Shown: positions 11,019 through 21,433 of the stretch, piece by piece
Numbering within the stretch: the first letter of the stretch is position 1
Layout of the letters: every line of letters begins with the position of its first letter
Assembly (NCBI GenBank): GCA_037039685.1
Contig: JAWNGF010000003.1
Location: 5,374,571-5,438,570 of the forward strand
Reading direction: 5' to 3'
From: Ceratobasidium sp. AG-K
Taxonomy: Eukaryota; Basidiomycota; Agaricomycetes; Cantharellales; Ceratobasidiaceae
DNA: 64,000 nucleotides
Program-made: the position numbers and the translations under genes
The notes under the pieces: generated by a model
The model's input: the letters and a program-made list of their open reading frames with translations, nothing else
The model's database searches: none
Told to the model about the DNA's origin: nothing

Positions 11019-11451
11019 TGTCACAACCCTAGCCAAACCTTGGAGGCCAAGACTCCACAGGTGGTAAGGATGGGGGTTGGGGTGACGACAAGGGTCAAAT
11101 GTACAGCACTAAGGCCTAAGTGAGGTACATGGCAAGTGATTGGGGAAAACAACAAGAGAACAAGTCTTGTTGAGACAAGACTTGTGTGGCTGGTATATAT
11201 ATAAACTACTGAGGCTATGTACAATAGAGAGCAAGCAACAAAGGAAACCAAAACAAGAAAAGGCAAGAGTCCAAGAGAAGCAGGACAAGACAAAGGAAAC
11301 AGGACAAATCCATGGACACCAAGGAGACAAGTGAACAGGCCAGGCAGGCATGTCCCACAAACATGGTTAACAGAGGGGCGACTAAATGCGCCATGGTGAG
11401 CAGAACAAGACCAAACACAAGGCAAACAGTAGAGGAGAAGAGATTGTGACA
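11019..11451 (-). repeat. 3' LTR of element D
   Basis: 433 bp; in plus-strand reading TGTCACAACC...GATTGTGACA. Next to it at 11452-11470, CTACCCCCCCTTCTAGGCT is, on the minus strand, an AGAAGGGGGGG polypurine tract directly before the LTR, as needed for plus-strand DNA priming. Confidence 0.93.
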
Positions 11452-11475
11452 CTACCCCCCCTTCTAGGCTGGGGC

Positions 11476-11870
11476 TCACTCTACAAAAGATGAAACCGAT
11501 GACCCACAACTAACCAAAACGAACTCCTCCTCATCGTTTAACACTAACGGGTCTTCCGCTGTCCCAGTACCTTTCCAGACATCCTCCACGTTGTCATCCG
11601 TCAAGTCAATGATGGCCTCTTGGCACCCAGGGCCCTTGATGAGGTCAATGACCTGGAAGGGGTCTTGGAGACCCAGCCTGGAACACCTCAAGGCATCCAT
11701 GATTTCCCAGGCCTCATAAATGTCCTGGGCCTTGTGGGCAATCCAGTTGTTCCACTGGACAAGGGGGTGGCCAACAAAGGAGCGAGGGGGACGGCAGTGA
11801 TGTGAGTGAGCCCCAATGATGAAGTAGAATCCCTGCTGTAACCCAGAGTGCCAGTACTGGCCGTTCCTGG
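11476..11870 (-). pseudogene. Element D region after the chromodomain
   Basis: One minus-strand frame is open from about 11860 to a stop at 11476: QYWHSGLQQGFYFIIGAHSH, then FVGHPLVQWNNWIAHKAQDI, then an acidic tail (LTDDNVEDVW, LNDEEEFVLV). The frame is shifted relative to the chromodomain. Parts look similar to ORF3 of element C (compare FYHWHHFIAHDF), at the same place between chromodomain and polypurine tract. Function is unknown; the similarity is weak and unscored. Confidence 0.5.
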
Positions 11871-12099
11871 AGGGGGGGGGATGACTTCAAGTGTTTGCTT
11901 GAAGGAGGCCGAGCATGTGTAGAGGTCCTGGTAGACATGGACCATGCAGGTGTTGGGGGAAAGGGTAGAGGTGGACATTGCACAGTGAACAAAGCAGGAG
12001 TAGGAGGTGGGTTTAGTGCAGCAGGGAGGACAGTAAAAACTTTTGGATGGGGGACTTGGACCCCAGCAGCCTCTTTTATATGTTTTGAGTGCTGAGTGG

Positions 12100-12394
12100 G
12101 CCATTCTTGTTTCTCTTTGGCTGCCAAATCCTCCTTTGTTTCCTCATGGCAATGCTTCCTGGTTGCCTTAGAAACTTCCTTGATGGCTTCAGGGTGTTCC
12201 AAGTGGATCTCCTTAACAAGTTCTGATGCATTGCCAAGGTTCTCCAGGGGCTCCCAGGAGTTGTGTTCCACTGTATACCCCTTCCATTTGACAAAGTATT
12301 CCAAAACTCCCTTCTTGATCCTGGAGCTCTGTATCTTTTCAACCTCATATTCCTCTTCTCCTTCAGGTGTTTCTATGGGAGGGGGCGGTTCCAC
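12100..12394 (-). pseudogene. Element D chromodomain
   Basis: Minus-strand reading EEEYEVEKIQSSRIKKGVLE, then YFVKWKGYTVEHNSWEPLEN, then LGNASELVKE is a clear chromodomain. The aromatic cage pattern Y...W.W...W is present. In chromoviruses this domain follows integrase and steers insertion to marked chromatin. Downstream residues are proline-rich. Confidence 0.9.
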
Positions 12395-12409
12395 ATGGCA
12401 ACCCTCAAT

Positions 12410-13720
12410 CTAATCTTCCTCATACTTGGCCAGTCGCAAGACATTGACTACTGGGTGCATGCTCATGGAAGGCAGGAGTTCCAGTCGATACGTGTTTCTT
12501 CCTACTGCTTCCAGAATTGTGAATGGTCCAAGGCATTTATGCAAGAGTTTCAGGGATGGTTGATTGGTTGTGATGTGATTGTGGCTGAGACAAACTTTAT
12601 TGCCTATGATGAGGGAATCTTCCCAATGCTTCTGATCCGCATATTCCTTGTCCTGTTTCTTGCTCAGGATGAGGCTAGCCCTGGCTTCTTCTAGGTTGTC
12701 TTGGGTTTGTTGTGCATGGGCTGCAGCCTCCGGCACTGATCCATCTTCTACTGGAGTTCCTTCCATCAATGGATGGCAAGCTGTGTTGGCAAAGAAAGGT
12801 GTCATGCCAATGCTGGAGTGGAAAGAAATGTTGCATGCGAATTCAGCAAACAGTAACAGTGTTGCCCAATCATGCTGTCTGAATGGGCAATACATCCAAA
12901 TGAACGCTTTGACCATTTGATTGATGTACTGCATTTGTCCATCAGTTGCAGGGTGATATGCAGTGGAGAGTCTGGGTCAAATGTTCAAGGCTTGATAGAG
13001 TTCTTTCATGAATTTGCACGCAAAGGTAGGGCCACAATCCAATACTACTGTTTCCGGAGTCCCATGTAGTTTCCAGCAGTGTTCCATGAACAGCTCCGCA
13101 AGCTTGGGGGATGTGGTCTCCTTGGTGCAGGGAATGAAGTGCACCATTTTGGTCAGGGTGTTGACAATGACCAGGATTGAATCTAGACCTTTGGAGAGCG
13201 GAAGTTTGACAATCATGTCAACAGATATGTGCTGCCAGGGTTTGGAAGGAAGTTCCAGAGGTTGCAATTCTCTGAGGGGTCACTGGTTGATTGGTTTGGA
13301 ATGTTGGCACAAGTCACACAATGACATGTATTTGTTGATGTATGCTTTCATTGATGGCCACCAATATTGTCATTTGACCAATTCCAACGTCTTTGCTTGC
13401 CCCATGTGTCCTACTGCTTTGTTGTCATGGTGAAGTTCTAGGATTTGGTGCTTGGTCTTGTTATTGTTTGGGACATAGATTCTTCCTTTACGGTATAGTA
13501 AGTTGTCCCTTGTCTTCCAGTCATTGAATTCTTTCTGGACTGAGGCAGGGGCTTTTTCTGGTTGGTTGCTAAGGAAGGCCCAAATTGATGTAATGTAGTC
13601 ATCCTTCTGCGTCTGGTCTCTAATTGCCTGCCAAATATCCGTAGTTGATGCCATGCCTTGTGATCCTGTCTCTGGCAAGTTGATGAAGATGTGTGGTGAA
13701 AGTAGGGGTTTTTGAGGGAC
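12410..13720 (-). pseudogene. Element D integrase (broken)
   Basis: In minus-strand order: zinc-binding N-terminal part at about 13370-13680 (ILELHHDNKAVGHMGQAKTL carries the paired histidines), catalytic core at about 12977-13267 (SVDMIVKLPLSKGLDSILVI, and HGTPETVVLDCGPTFA where DRG is changed to DCG), then the C-terminal part at 12410-12934 (WATLLLFAEFACN, KCLGPFTILE). Stops at about 13278 and 12970 and a frame change separate the three pieces. Confidence 0.85.
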
Positions 13721-13750
13721 TACCCCCCCTTCTAGGTTGTGGTTGCTTCA

Positions 13751-14251
13751 TCAACTGAGTGCATCTGCCTTGCCATTGAGTCTGCCAGCCCTATACTTGA
13801 TCTGGAAATTGAATTCAGAAAGGAAAACTGCCCATCTATTCTGTTGTTTTGTTAGAACTTTGGAGGTCATGAAATATTCCATATTCTTGTGATTGGTGAT
13901 GAGCAGTACAGGAATCTCCATTCCCTCTAGGAGATGGCACTGTTCCTTGAAGGCCTTGATGATTGCCAGAAGTTCCTTATCAAAAATGTCGTAATTTTGC
14001 TCTGCTGGGGACAGGCTTTTGGACATGAAGGCAACAGGGTGAAGCTTGTTATTGGACTGGTATTGACTGAGAACTGCCCCGGTTGCTTTGTCTGACACGT
14101 CACACTCAATGATAAATCCTTTGTCTTGGTCTGGTTGCAACAGAATGGGTGCCTTGATGAATTCTTTGATTAACCCCTGGAACGCAAGTTCTGCTTCCAA
14201 TCCCCATTCCCATTGTTTGGTCTTCATGGTCAGGTCGTATAATGGTTGCAC
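13751..14251 (-). pseudogene. Element D RNase H
   Basis: Minus-strand reading ECDVSDKATGAVLSQYQSNN, LHPVAFMSKSLSPAEQNYDI, DKELLAIIKAFKE, ITNHKNMEYFM, YRAGRLNGKADALS. This matches the gypsy RT-RNase H connection. The catalytic DxSD and ...E... positions look kept, while the usual TDHKNL reads TNHKNM. It is out of frame with RT. Confidence 0.85.
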
Positions 14252-15607
14252 GATGTGGGTGTAATTCCAGATAAAGTGTCAGTAGAAGTTTGCAAAGCCA
14301 AGGAAGGTCTGGACCTCTGTGACATTTTTTGGGGTGGGCTACTTTTTGATTGCGCTGATTTTTTCTTCCTGCATTTCCACCACCTCTCCCAATATGACTA
14401 GTCCTAAATAATCGACCTTTGGCACATGGAAGGAGCACTTCTTGAGGGAGCAATAGAGACCAATGTGTTGTAAGTGACAGAGTACTTCTTTCACATGATT
14501 TGGGTGGTCCTCAGTGTTCTTGGAGAAAATCAGGATATCATTGATGTAGATTTCAACATAGATTCCTTTGATGTCCCTGAACTCTGTGTCCATCATGTTC
14601 TGGAACATTGCTGGGGCATTGGTGAGGCCAAATGGTACAACCCTGGTCTCACATAGTCCATATTTGGTGCTGAATGCTGTTTTGTGAACATCCTCATCTG
14701 CTACCATAACCAGATTGTAACCAGACTTGAGGTCGAGTTTAGTGAAGATTTTGGCGCCTTTAACCTGTTTGGTGAGGTCATCAGTTCTAGGTAGTGGGTA
14801 GCGATTCTTCCTGGTGTGACAATTCAAATATTGATAATCCATGCACAATCTTGGCAGTTGGGGAACTCCATCAATATCATGGTGTTTGAGAAACATTACT
14901 GGTGACACCCATTCCAATGTGGATGGAACAATGAACCCTTTCTCCAGGTTTTCGTCAATCCATGCTTTCAGGATTTGGTCTTCTTCTTTGGTGAGGGAGT
15001 ATACCAGGCCGATCTTGGGTTTTGCACCAGGTTCTAATTCGATTTTTAGGTCGTACGGCTGATGCAGGGGCAGTTTATCCACTTCTTTGGCTACAAAAAC
15101 ATTGTTGAATTCCGAATATTCTTCTGGCAATTGACCCACTACCCCCCCTTCTATGGCATTGCAATCTTCACATAAGCATTCTGCCACACAATAATCTGAG
15201 TGAAATTCTAGGGAGCCTTCAATCCAGTTGATTTTTGGGTTGTGCTTCTTTAACCAAGGAATTCCTAGTACTACTGTGTGTCGTCCTAATGGTGCTACAT
15301 TGCATGTAATTTCTTCTATGTGGTCATTCATCATGATTTGAAAAGCGCATTCTTTGTTGATTAGTCCATTTGCTATTGGCCTTCCATCTATTACTTGGAC
15401 TTGTCTTGCTATTTTTTTCTTTTTTATGGGAATTTTGTTTTTCTTGATGTATTCAGAATTAATGAAGTTTCCCAATGCCCCTGAATCGATCATGGCAACG
15501 GTAATAAGGTGTTTCAGGCATTCAATTGTGATAGGAACTTGAAGTTGGTCCGCGTATTCAGTGGAACAAAGGTATATTTGGTTTACAGACTGTTTCCGAT
15601 TCTCCAA
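14252..15607 (-). pseudogene. Element D protease and reverse transcriptase
   Basis: A long minus-strand frame (14339-15607) holds a retropepsin with intact IDSGALGNFI, the APLGRHTVVLGIPWLKKH block, then RT: GFIVPSTLEWVSPVMFLKH, CMDYQYLNCHTRKNRYPLP, AKIFTKLDLKSGYN, VVPFGLTNAPAMFQNMM. The catalytic box reads YINDILIFS where the family has Y-x-D-D. The first aspartate codon is AAT, a G-to-A change in CpG context, so polymerase activity would be lost. The frame shifts at about 14340 into RNase H. Confidence 0.9.
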
Positions 15608-15651
15608 GATTACATGATCTAATTCTGACTTTAGGGTGCCTGATACTCCCC

Positions 15652-17319
15652 TCAGTTGCTGCCTTTTCCCGACTCTGAATCACTAGTGTCCACATTTTCC
15701 AGGGCTGCAATTTGTGCACAACAATTTTTGGCAATACGGCCCTTCTTCTGGCAGCAATAGCAAGTGGTCTTGCTGGTGACGGCTGCTACTTCCACCCTGG
15801 CTTGACGAGTGTCTGGTTTAATGAAACTAAAGGGAATCTTGGTTGTTGTTCCATCAACCCATTTGACTTTGGGTGTCAAGAATCCTTGCTTGTTTTTGCC
15901 AATCAATACAATTGTCCCTTTCTTGCTACCCTGAGGAGTCACTGTGTAAATTGCTTCTCCCTTCTGGAATTTGTGCGCTGTTGCACTTGTGGCTACCTGC
16001 TTCTGGGTGCCGCTTGGTGTCACCCTTTCCAAGGTACCAGTACTTCTTTTCTCCATATTCCCAGCAATGAGGGCCACATTGGTTTCTTGGGTTCTGGTGA
16101 ATAATTCCTGCAATGCGGCATTATGACAATTGTAGGCTTGGGAAGTGAGCATGTCCTTGATGTTGTCCTTCAGACCTGCATAGAAATTGTCTTTCAAGGT
16201 TTGTTTGTTGTAGTCTAGTGGCACCAACAAGATTCTGAATTGAGTAATGTACTCAACCACTGTCTTGGTTTGAATCAATGCCTTGTACTTTTGTCAATAA
16301 ACTTTGACCTGCTCAATTTCGCCAAACGCAAATTCCCATTTGCACTGGAAAACCTCTATATCTGTGAAAATGGTTTGGGGTATCCCAGTGTTATGTAGAT
16401 CTTGAAAAGGCCGGATCCAATCAACTGCTGGTCCATGTAGGTAGGAGATGATGAGCCGAATTTTTTTTTCATCAGAAGTGGTGGTTTAATGAGAGTCGGC
16501 AATATAATTTGCACAGGAATAAGTAAAATCCCTGGCTTTAGCTCCACGTTCACCATTGAATTCTGTTGGTTTGGAGGCGGCCAATTTTTCCATCCTTCCT
16601 GAAGAGAATATGGATGATGTTGGGGGTGCAGTCCTTCCTGATGAGGGTGGTCCGAAACGCATCATCAATCCCCTTAAGCTCCATGCTCCGGTGCTGGCTC
16701 CTCCTCCAAGTGATAGTCCTAATTGGCTGGCTGACAGTGCACCAGACCTGGTAGCGCCGCTTCCTCCTGGTCCTCCTGTAGGGTTTGCAAGGAATCCATG
16801 TGCCCGAACTGTGTCTTTGGTGGTTGTGTCTTGATCTACCACCATATTGTATAGTAGATGGTTTTGGTCTAGGATTTCCTCCAATTGCTCAATGCAGATA
16901 TTACTGTCATCTCTGTCGTGTAGGATCCAATCTTCCACGTGTGCCAATTGTTGGGCCATAAGGCTTTGCCTCAACACCATTTCCTTCAGAATGAAAAGGA
17001 TTTGTTTTTGGTGATCGCTCTCACAGGATTCCCACCATGTTTCGCCTGTATAACTTTTGATGGCTGGAGAAGAGGGTCTTGATTCAGCATCAAAGGTAGG
17101 GTATGGATTTGGATGAGACCAAATAGTGGTGTCTCCCTCATTTTCTTTGTTTCCTGTGGTTGATGGAGGTGGCTCAGAGAAGTGTGTTTGATGGAGCAGT
17201 GTTTCTGGAGCTGGTGGGGCTATAGGGCCTTTTCCTTTCCAAGATGCAGATGGATTGGTTATAGATGCCATGGTTTGTCTGAAGGATTCCACTGAGTTGG
17301 AACAACTCCTGGTAGTCAT
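15652..17319 (-). pseudogene. Element D gag (broken)
   Basis: Starts on the minus strand at 17319 (MTTRSCSNSVESFRQTM) and is broken at about 16300-16490. The capsid-like middle includes TKTVVEYITQFRILL. Before the knuckle is a compact motif, FQKGEAIYTVTPQGSKKGTI and then TPKVKWVDGTTTKIPFSFIK, shared with element B and 25105-25260. The zinc knuckle reads CYCCQKKGRIAKNC, with the histidine replaced by arginine. The first 250 residues are polar and proline/serine-rich. Confidence 0.8.
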
Positions 17320-17723
17320 GTGCTATAATAAGTGCACTTCTTGGTGCGCTTTGACCAACAGTGGCTAGTGGTAATAGAGATAGATCCCCTGGGTAGAGAT
17401 GGAAAGTTTAGGGGGAACCTAGTCAACGGTAGGTTCAGTGTGAAGGTATCAGAGGTCCATGTTCCAATAGAATATATGAGTGGGGCTTCCTGATTAGGTG
17501 GCAACGGCTCAGTGATATCAGAGGATAGGGGACGTTGTCAACAGGCTAATGGATGCAAGCTGCAATGTGCCTTGACATGTAAATGATGCCAGGGGAGAGT
17601 TGGGTGATCAGCTAATCAATGATGAAGGGTGTGCAGTGCTCAGAGATGACCTGGTGATGAAAGACCTGGTTCCAACAGCAATGAAGGCTGTATCCGCAAC
17701 AAGGCCAACAAGACTTGTTGTAG
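17320..17723 (-). other. Element D leader with self-priming site at 17707-17719
   Basis: No gene is seen in this leader. On the minus strand the 5' LTR ends at 17724, then CTAC, then AACAAGTCTTGTT (17719-17707). That is the exact reverse complement of AACAAGACTTGTT in the LTR (minus strand, 17876-17864), which lies about 30 nt after the TATA box and so at the predicted RNA start. No TGG-type tRNA site is seen. This is the arrangement of Tf1-like self-priming elements. Confidence 0.7.
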
Positions 17724-18157
17724 TGTCACAACCCTAGCCAAACCTTGGAGGCCAAGACTCCACAGGTGGTGAGGATGGGGGTTGGGGTGACAACAAGGGT
17801 CAAATGTACAGCACAAAGGCCTAAGTGAGGTACACGGCAAGTGATTGGGGAAAACAACAAGAGAACAAGTCTTGTTGAGACAAGACTTGTGTCGCTGGTA
17901 TATATACTAACTACTGTGGCTATGTACAATAGAGAGCAAGCAACAAAGGAAACCAAAATGAGAAAAGGCAAGAGTCTGAGAGAAGTGGGGACAAGACAAA
18001 GGAAACAGGACAAATCCATGGACACCAAGGAGACAAGTGAACAGGCCAGGCAGGCATGTCCCGCAAACATGGTTAACAAAGGGGCAACTAAATGCGCCAC
18101 GGCAAGCAGAACGAGACCAAACAAAAGGCAAACAGAAGAGGAGAAGAGATTGTGACA
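17724..18157 (-). repeat. 5' LTR of element D with promoter and hairpin
   Basis: 434 bp on the minus strand. It carries TATATATA at about 17893-17900 and then ACAAGTCTTGT, four bases, ACAAGACTTGT, a perfect 11-bp hairpin. The second arm overlaps the self-primer. If transcription starts between the arms, only the primer arm is in the RNA; if it starts before the hairpin, the hairpin would compete with priming. Confidence 0.9.
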
Positions 18158-18162
18158 GATAC

Positions 18163-18777
18163 TACAATGTGTGCATTAAGGAAGGAGATGAATAGAAAAC
18201 TGCTTTCAGGACAAAATATGGCTTGTTTGAGTATCTGGTTATGCCTTTTGGTCTTTGCAATGCTCTGGCTGTCTTTCAATGCTTCATGAACAACCTCTTC
18301 CATGACCTGTTGGATATTACTGTGATTGTTTACCTTGACGACATTCTGATCTTCTCTAATTCCATTGCTGAGCATGAGGAACATGTCAAAGAAGTGCTTA
18401 AGCAACTCAGGGACAATCAGTTGTTCTGCAACCCTGCCAAGTGTCACTTCTTTGTCACCTCAGTAAACTATATTGGCCTAGTGATCACTCCTGAGGGCAT
18501 CTCCATGGAAAAGGACAAGGTTCAAGCAGTCAAGGAATGGCCTGCTCCTCTCACTGTGAAACAAGTCCAAGCATTCCTGGGCTTCACCAACTTCTGTCGC
18601 TGCTTTGTCCCTGATTTCAGCTGCTTAGTACACCCTTTGAACGATCTCACCAAGAAGGAGGTTGCCTGGCAATGCACTGAGGCTGAGCAGCGCTCATTTG
18701 ATGCCATCAAGGAAGCAATTTGCAGGGAACCAACTCTTGCACATCCAAATGAGAAGCTGCCCTATTTTTGGAAATAG
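18163..18777 (+). pseudogene. Element C reverse transcriptase, second part
   Basis: Continues the C RT exactly after the D insertion (YNVCIKEGDE). A TAG at about 18193 replaces the usual tryptophan, then KTAFRTKYGLFEYLVMPFGL and VYLDDILIFSNS with an intact Y-L-D-D box, and the RT tail VNYIGLVITPEGISMEKDKV. The frame ends at 18777 and RNase H opens nine bases earlier in another frame, a one-base slip. Confidence 0.88.
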
Positions 18778-20699
18778 ATGCTTCTGGAACCGCCCTGGGT
18801 GCCGTATTGTCACAGAGACAGGCTGATGGTTGCTTGCACCCTGTTGCCTTCATGTCTGCAAGCTTCTCCCCTGCTGAGCTGAACTATGACACTCATGACA
18901 AGGAACTACTGGCTATTATTTGGTCTTTTGAGCACTGGTGGATTTTCCTGGAAGGAACTGAGCAACCTATCACTCTCTTCACTGATCACAAGAACTTGGA
19001 GTATTGGAGGTCTGCTAGGACATTCAATTGTTGTCATGTGCACTGGTATCTGCTGCTTGCTTCCTACAACTTTGTCATTGCTTACAGGCTGGGTAGACAG
19101 TCTCAGAAACCAAATGCCTTGTCCAGACATGCAGATCACACAGCACAAGAGCCTCTTCCTCAGCTGATGATCAAGGAGGATCAATTTTCCGGCTTCTCTG
19201 CTTTGCTCAGTGCTTCCTTCCTTGAGAAACTCAAAGAGGCACTTCATGATGACCCTAGCCTTGACACTGTGATGTCTGCTGCCTCTGAAGCTGCTAAAAT
19301 GCTGGATTCCATTGCTCAGAAGTTCAAAGATTACACTCTAAGTGAAGGAGTTTTGTTTTACCAAGGCAGAATTGTTGTTCCAGATGAACCTGAGCTCAAA
19401 CAGGAGTTGCTATCTCATTTCCATGATACTATGGCTGCCAGTTACCAAGGATGTGCGAGAACTCTAGAGCTGATATCTAGGCACTACTACTGGCCTGCTA
19501 TGAAGTTTCAAGTTAATTGCTATGTGGATTCCTGTGTAATCTGCCAAAGGAGTAAGGGCATACAAAAGCATGCTCCTCTTCAGCCATTGCCTATTCCTGC
19601 TGGCCCTTGGGAGGACATTTCCTATGATTTCATTGTCAAACTTCCCAAGAGCAAGGGCTTTGACAGCATCCTTGTTGTTGTTGATTGCTTCTCCAAAATG
19701 GCACATTTCATCCCCTGCAAAGAATCATCAACAGCAGAAGATGTTGCAGATCTCTTCATGAAGAATGTTTGGCATCTCCATGGCACTCCTAAGCAAACTG
19801 TTTCAGACAGAGGCTCAACTTTCAACGGCAAATTCCTCAAGGCCCTGTACAAGGCATGGCAAATTGACCCAGCATTCTCCACTGCTTACCATCCACAGAC
19901 TGATGGTCAAACTGAGCAACTGAACCAATGGCTAGAGGCTTATTTGCCTGTTTTCATCAATCACAGGCAGACTGACTGGGTAGATTTGCTGGCTCTGGCA
20001 GAGTTCTGTCACAACAACTCCAAGAGTGAAGCTACAGGATTACCTCCCTTTGAGCTTGTTTATGGGTGCTCTCCTGCAATTTATCTGAGTCTAGAACCCA
20101 CTGGAACACCAGTTGCTGATGACCAGGCTGCAGAATTCAAGGCTGTAATTGAGGAAGTCCAGGCCATGTTTAAATGGACTCAGGAACACTACAAAGCGGT
20201 GGATCATGGAATTTCTTTGCTGGAATTTGCAGTTGGTGATAAAGTTTGGTTGCTAGGCATGCACATCAAATCCCAGCACCCCAACAAGAAGCTAGACCAC
20301 AAGCAATATGGCCCCTTCCATGTGCTGGAATGCATAGGTTCTCATGCTTATTGCTTGGAGCTACCTAACACTATGAAGATCCATGATGTTTTCCATGTTG
20401 CTCTGCTGTCTGAGGTGAAAGAGGACACTGATTTCAAGCAAAGCTTCCAACAACTGCTCCCTGTGATTGCAGAAGATGGAGAGGAAGTCTATGAGGTGGA
20501 CAAGCTGATTGATTGGAAGCTGGAAGATGGAATCTGGAAGTACAGGATTTGTTGGCAAGGGTATGGGCCACTTGATGACACCTTTGAACTTGCTTCTGAG
20601 CTGGTACACCTGCAGGACAAATTGCGGGACTTCTACGCTAATTTCCCTGACGCCCCTTGGCCAGATACTCCAGTTCCACGTGTTCAGCCCAAGCTTTAA
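18768..20699 (+). CDS. Element C RNase H, integrase and chromodomain (open frame, partial polyprotein)
   Basis: A 643-codon open frame with no stop. Residues about 1-125 are RNase H (EIDASGTALGAVLSQ, LHPVAFMSASFSPAELNYDT). Residues about 210-265 are the integrase zinc region, with CVICQRSKG kept but the second histidine of the HHCC set replaced by tyrosine (AASYQG). Residues about 275-420 are the integrase core with its acidic triad visible (DFIVKLP, SDRGSTF, TDGQTEQLNQW). Residues about 570-620 are a chromodomain (EEVYEVDKLIDWKLEDG, YRICWQGYGPLDD). It is the best-kept coding piece in the nest but is cut off from RT by a frameshift. Confidence 0.88.
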   Translation: MEIDASGTALGAVLSQRQADGCLHPVAFMSASFSPAELNYDTHDKELLAIIWSFEHWWIFLEGTEQPITLFTDHKNLEYWRSARTFNCCHVHWYLLLASYNFVIAYRLGRQSQKPNALSRHADHTAQEPLPQLMIKEDQFSGFSALLSASFLEKLKEALHDDPSLDTVMSAASEAAKMLDSIAQKFKDYTLSEGVLFYQGRIVVPDEPELKQELLSHFHDTMAASYQGCARTLELISRHYYWPAMKFQVNCYVDSCVICQRSKGIQKHAPLQPLPIPAGPWEDISYDFIVKLPKSKGFDSILVVVDCFSKMAHFIPCKESSTAEDVADLFMKNVWHLHGTPKQTVSDRGSTFNGKFLKALYKAWQIDPAFSTAYHPQTDGQTEQLNQWLEAYLPVFINHRQTDWVDLLALAEFCHNNSKSEATGLPPFELVYGCSPAIYLSLEPTGTPVADDQAAEFKAVIEEVQAMFKWTQEHYKAVDHGISLLEFAVGDKVWLLGMHIKSQHPNKKLDHKQYGPFHVLECIGSHAYCLELPNTMKIHDVFHVALLSEVKEDTDFKQSFQQLLPVIAEDGEEVYEVDKLIDWKLEDGIWKYRICWQGYGPLDDTFELASELVHLQDKLRDFYANFPDAPWPDTPVPRVQPKL

Positions 20700-20766
20700 A
20701 GGACAGCCAGCAATTGCAAGTCCAACAGCTCCAAATCCTGTCTTTTTGCATCTCTTGCCTCACTAA

Positions 20767-21276
20767 AGCCTTCCAAGCTCCTCCATTGCCTTCTCTCTGC
20801 TGCTCACCAAGCCCATTCATCACCCCTTCAGTGACACTCCCTACAACAGCTGGGGCAGTCTAGACACCTACCTGCACTACATGCCAGAGGGCTTCAAGAG
20901 CAGGCTGGATTCAGATGTCCCCTACCTTTGCTTTGTGCTCATTCCTCCTGCTACAAAGCATGCCTGCTTGCGCAAAGGCCCAAACCTCTTCCACCATGTG
21001 CACTATGGCTATTTGTACTACCTCAGCAGCAACAATCCCACTTCCCTGTGCATTGGTCCCTTCTATCACTGGCACCATTTTATTGCACATGATTTTGGTG
21101 AGTTCCACAAGGTCATTGCTTGGCATCACTACAAAAACTGCCCCCTGGAGATGAAAGTATCCTTATCACAGTACATTGACCACTTCTACATTGGAAACAA
21201 CAAGGAATTGCATGTTTCTTTCAAACGTCTTGAGCTCAGAGAAGACCCAGCGCCCAATCCACCCCTGCTCCAATAG
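20767..21276 (+). CDS. ORF3 of element C, unknown function
   Basis: An open frame of 170 codons between pol and the 3' LTR, in a different frame from pol; the first ATG inside it is at 20881. It is rich in H, Y and F (VPYLCFVLIPPA, YLYYLSSNN, FYHWHHFIAHDFGEFHKVIAWHH, IDHFYIGNNKELHVSF). No membrane segment or known motif is recognised. Remnant A keeps a readable homologue at the same place, and D may have one. Protein-level similarity despite nucleotide decay suggests it was translated. It could be a fused C-terminal pol domain, a separate protein, or a captured host piece. Confidence 0.6.
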   Translation, partial: SLPSSSIAFSLLLTKPIHHPFSDTPYNSWGSLDTYLHYMPEGFKSRLDSDVPYLCFVLIPPATKHACLRKGPNLFHHVHYGYLYYLSSNNPTSLCIGPFYHWHHFIAHDFGEFHKVIAWHHYKNCPLEMKVSLSQYIDHFYIGNNKELHVSFKRLELREDPAPNPPLLQ

Positions 21277-21433
21277 CCAGAGCCCAAACCACTTCCAGAG
21301 GAGCCTGTGGCAAGTTGTGGATTGTTTCCAGAGCCTCCAGTTGCTTCTGATTGGGGCAGCAATTTCCAAGTAGGCTGGGGCAAGCAACAATGGTCCAATG
21401 ACTCCACCAATGGCCCATTTTAGGGGGGGGCAA

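Larger units (their letters stand above)
11019..18157 (-). mobile_element. Chromovirus D (Ty3/gypsy), complete outline, inserted in C RT
   Basis: A 7139-bp element on the minus strand with LTRs 17724-18157 (5') and 11019-11451 (3') and GATAC duplications at 11014-11018 and 18158-18162. Order on the minus strand: self-primer site, gag, protease, RT, RNase H, integrase, chromodomain, a further C-terminal region, polypurine tract. LTRs differ at roughly 5 percent of positions by eye, mostly transitions. The frame is broken in several places and the RT catalytic box is mutated, so it is dead on this sequence. It landed exactly between two codons of the C reverse transcriptase. Confidence 0.95.

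Noticed and set aside
11020..11509. Minus-strand open frame of 162 codons rich in Leu/Val/Ser
   Set aside because: It lies in the 3' LTR of element D and continues into host sequence; the same frame occurs in the other LTR, so it is LTR sequence.
17690..17723. tRNA primer-binding site next to the element D LTR
   Set aside because: No TGG start follows the LTR edge; the self-complementary 13-mer explains the site better.
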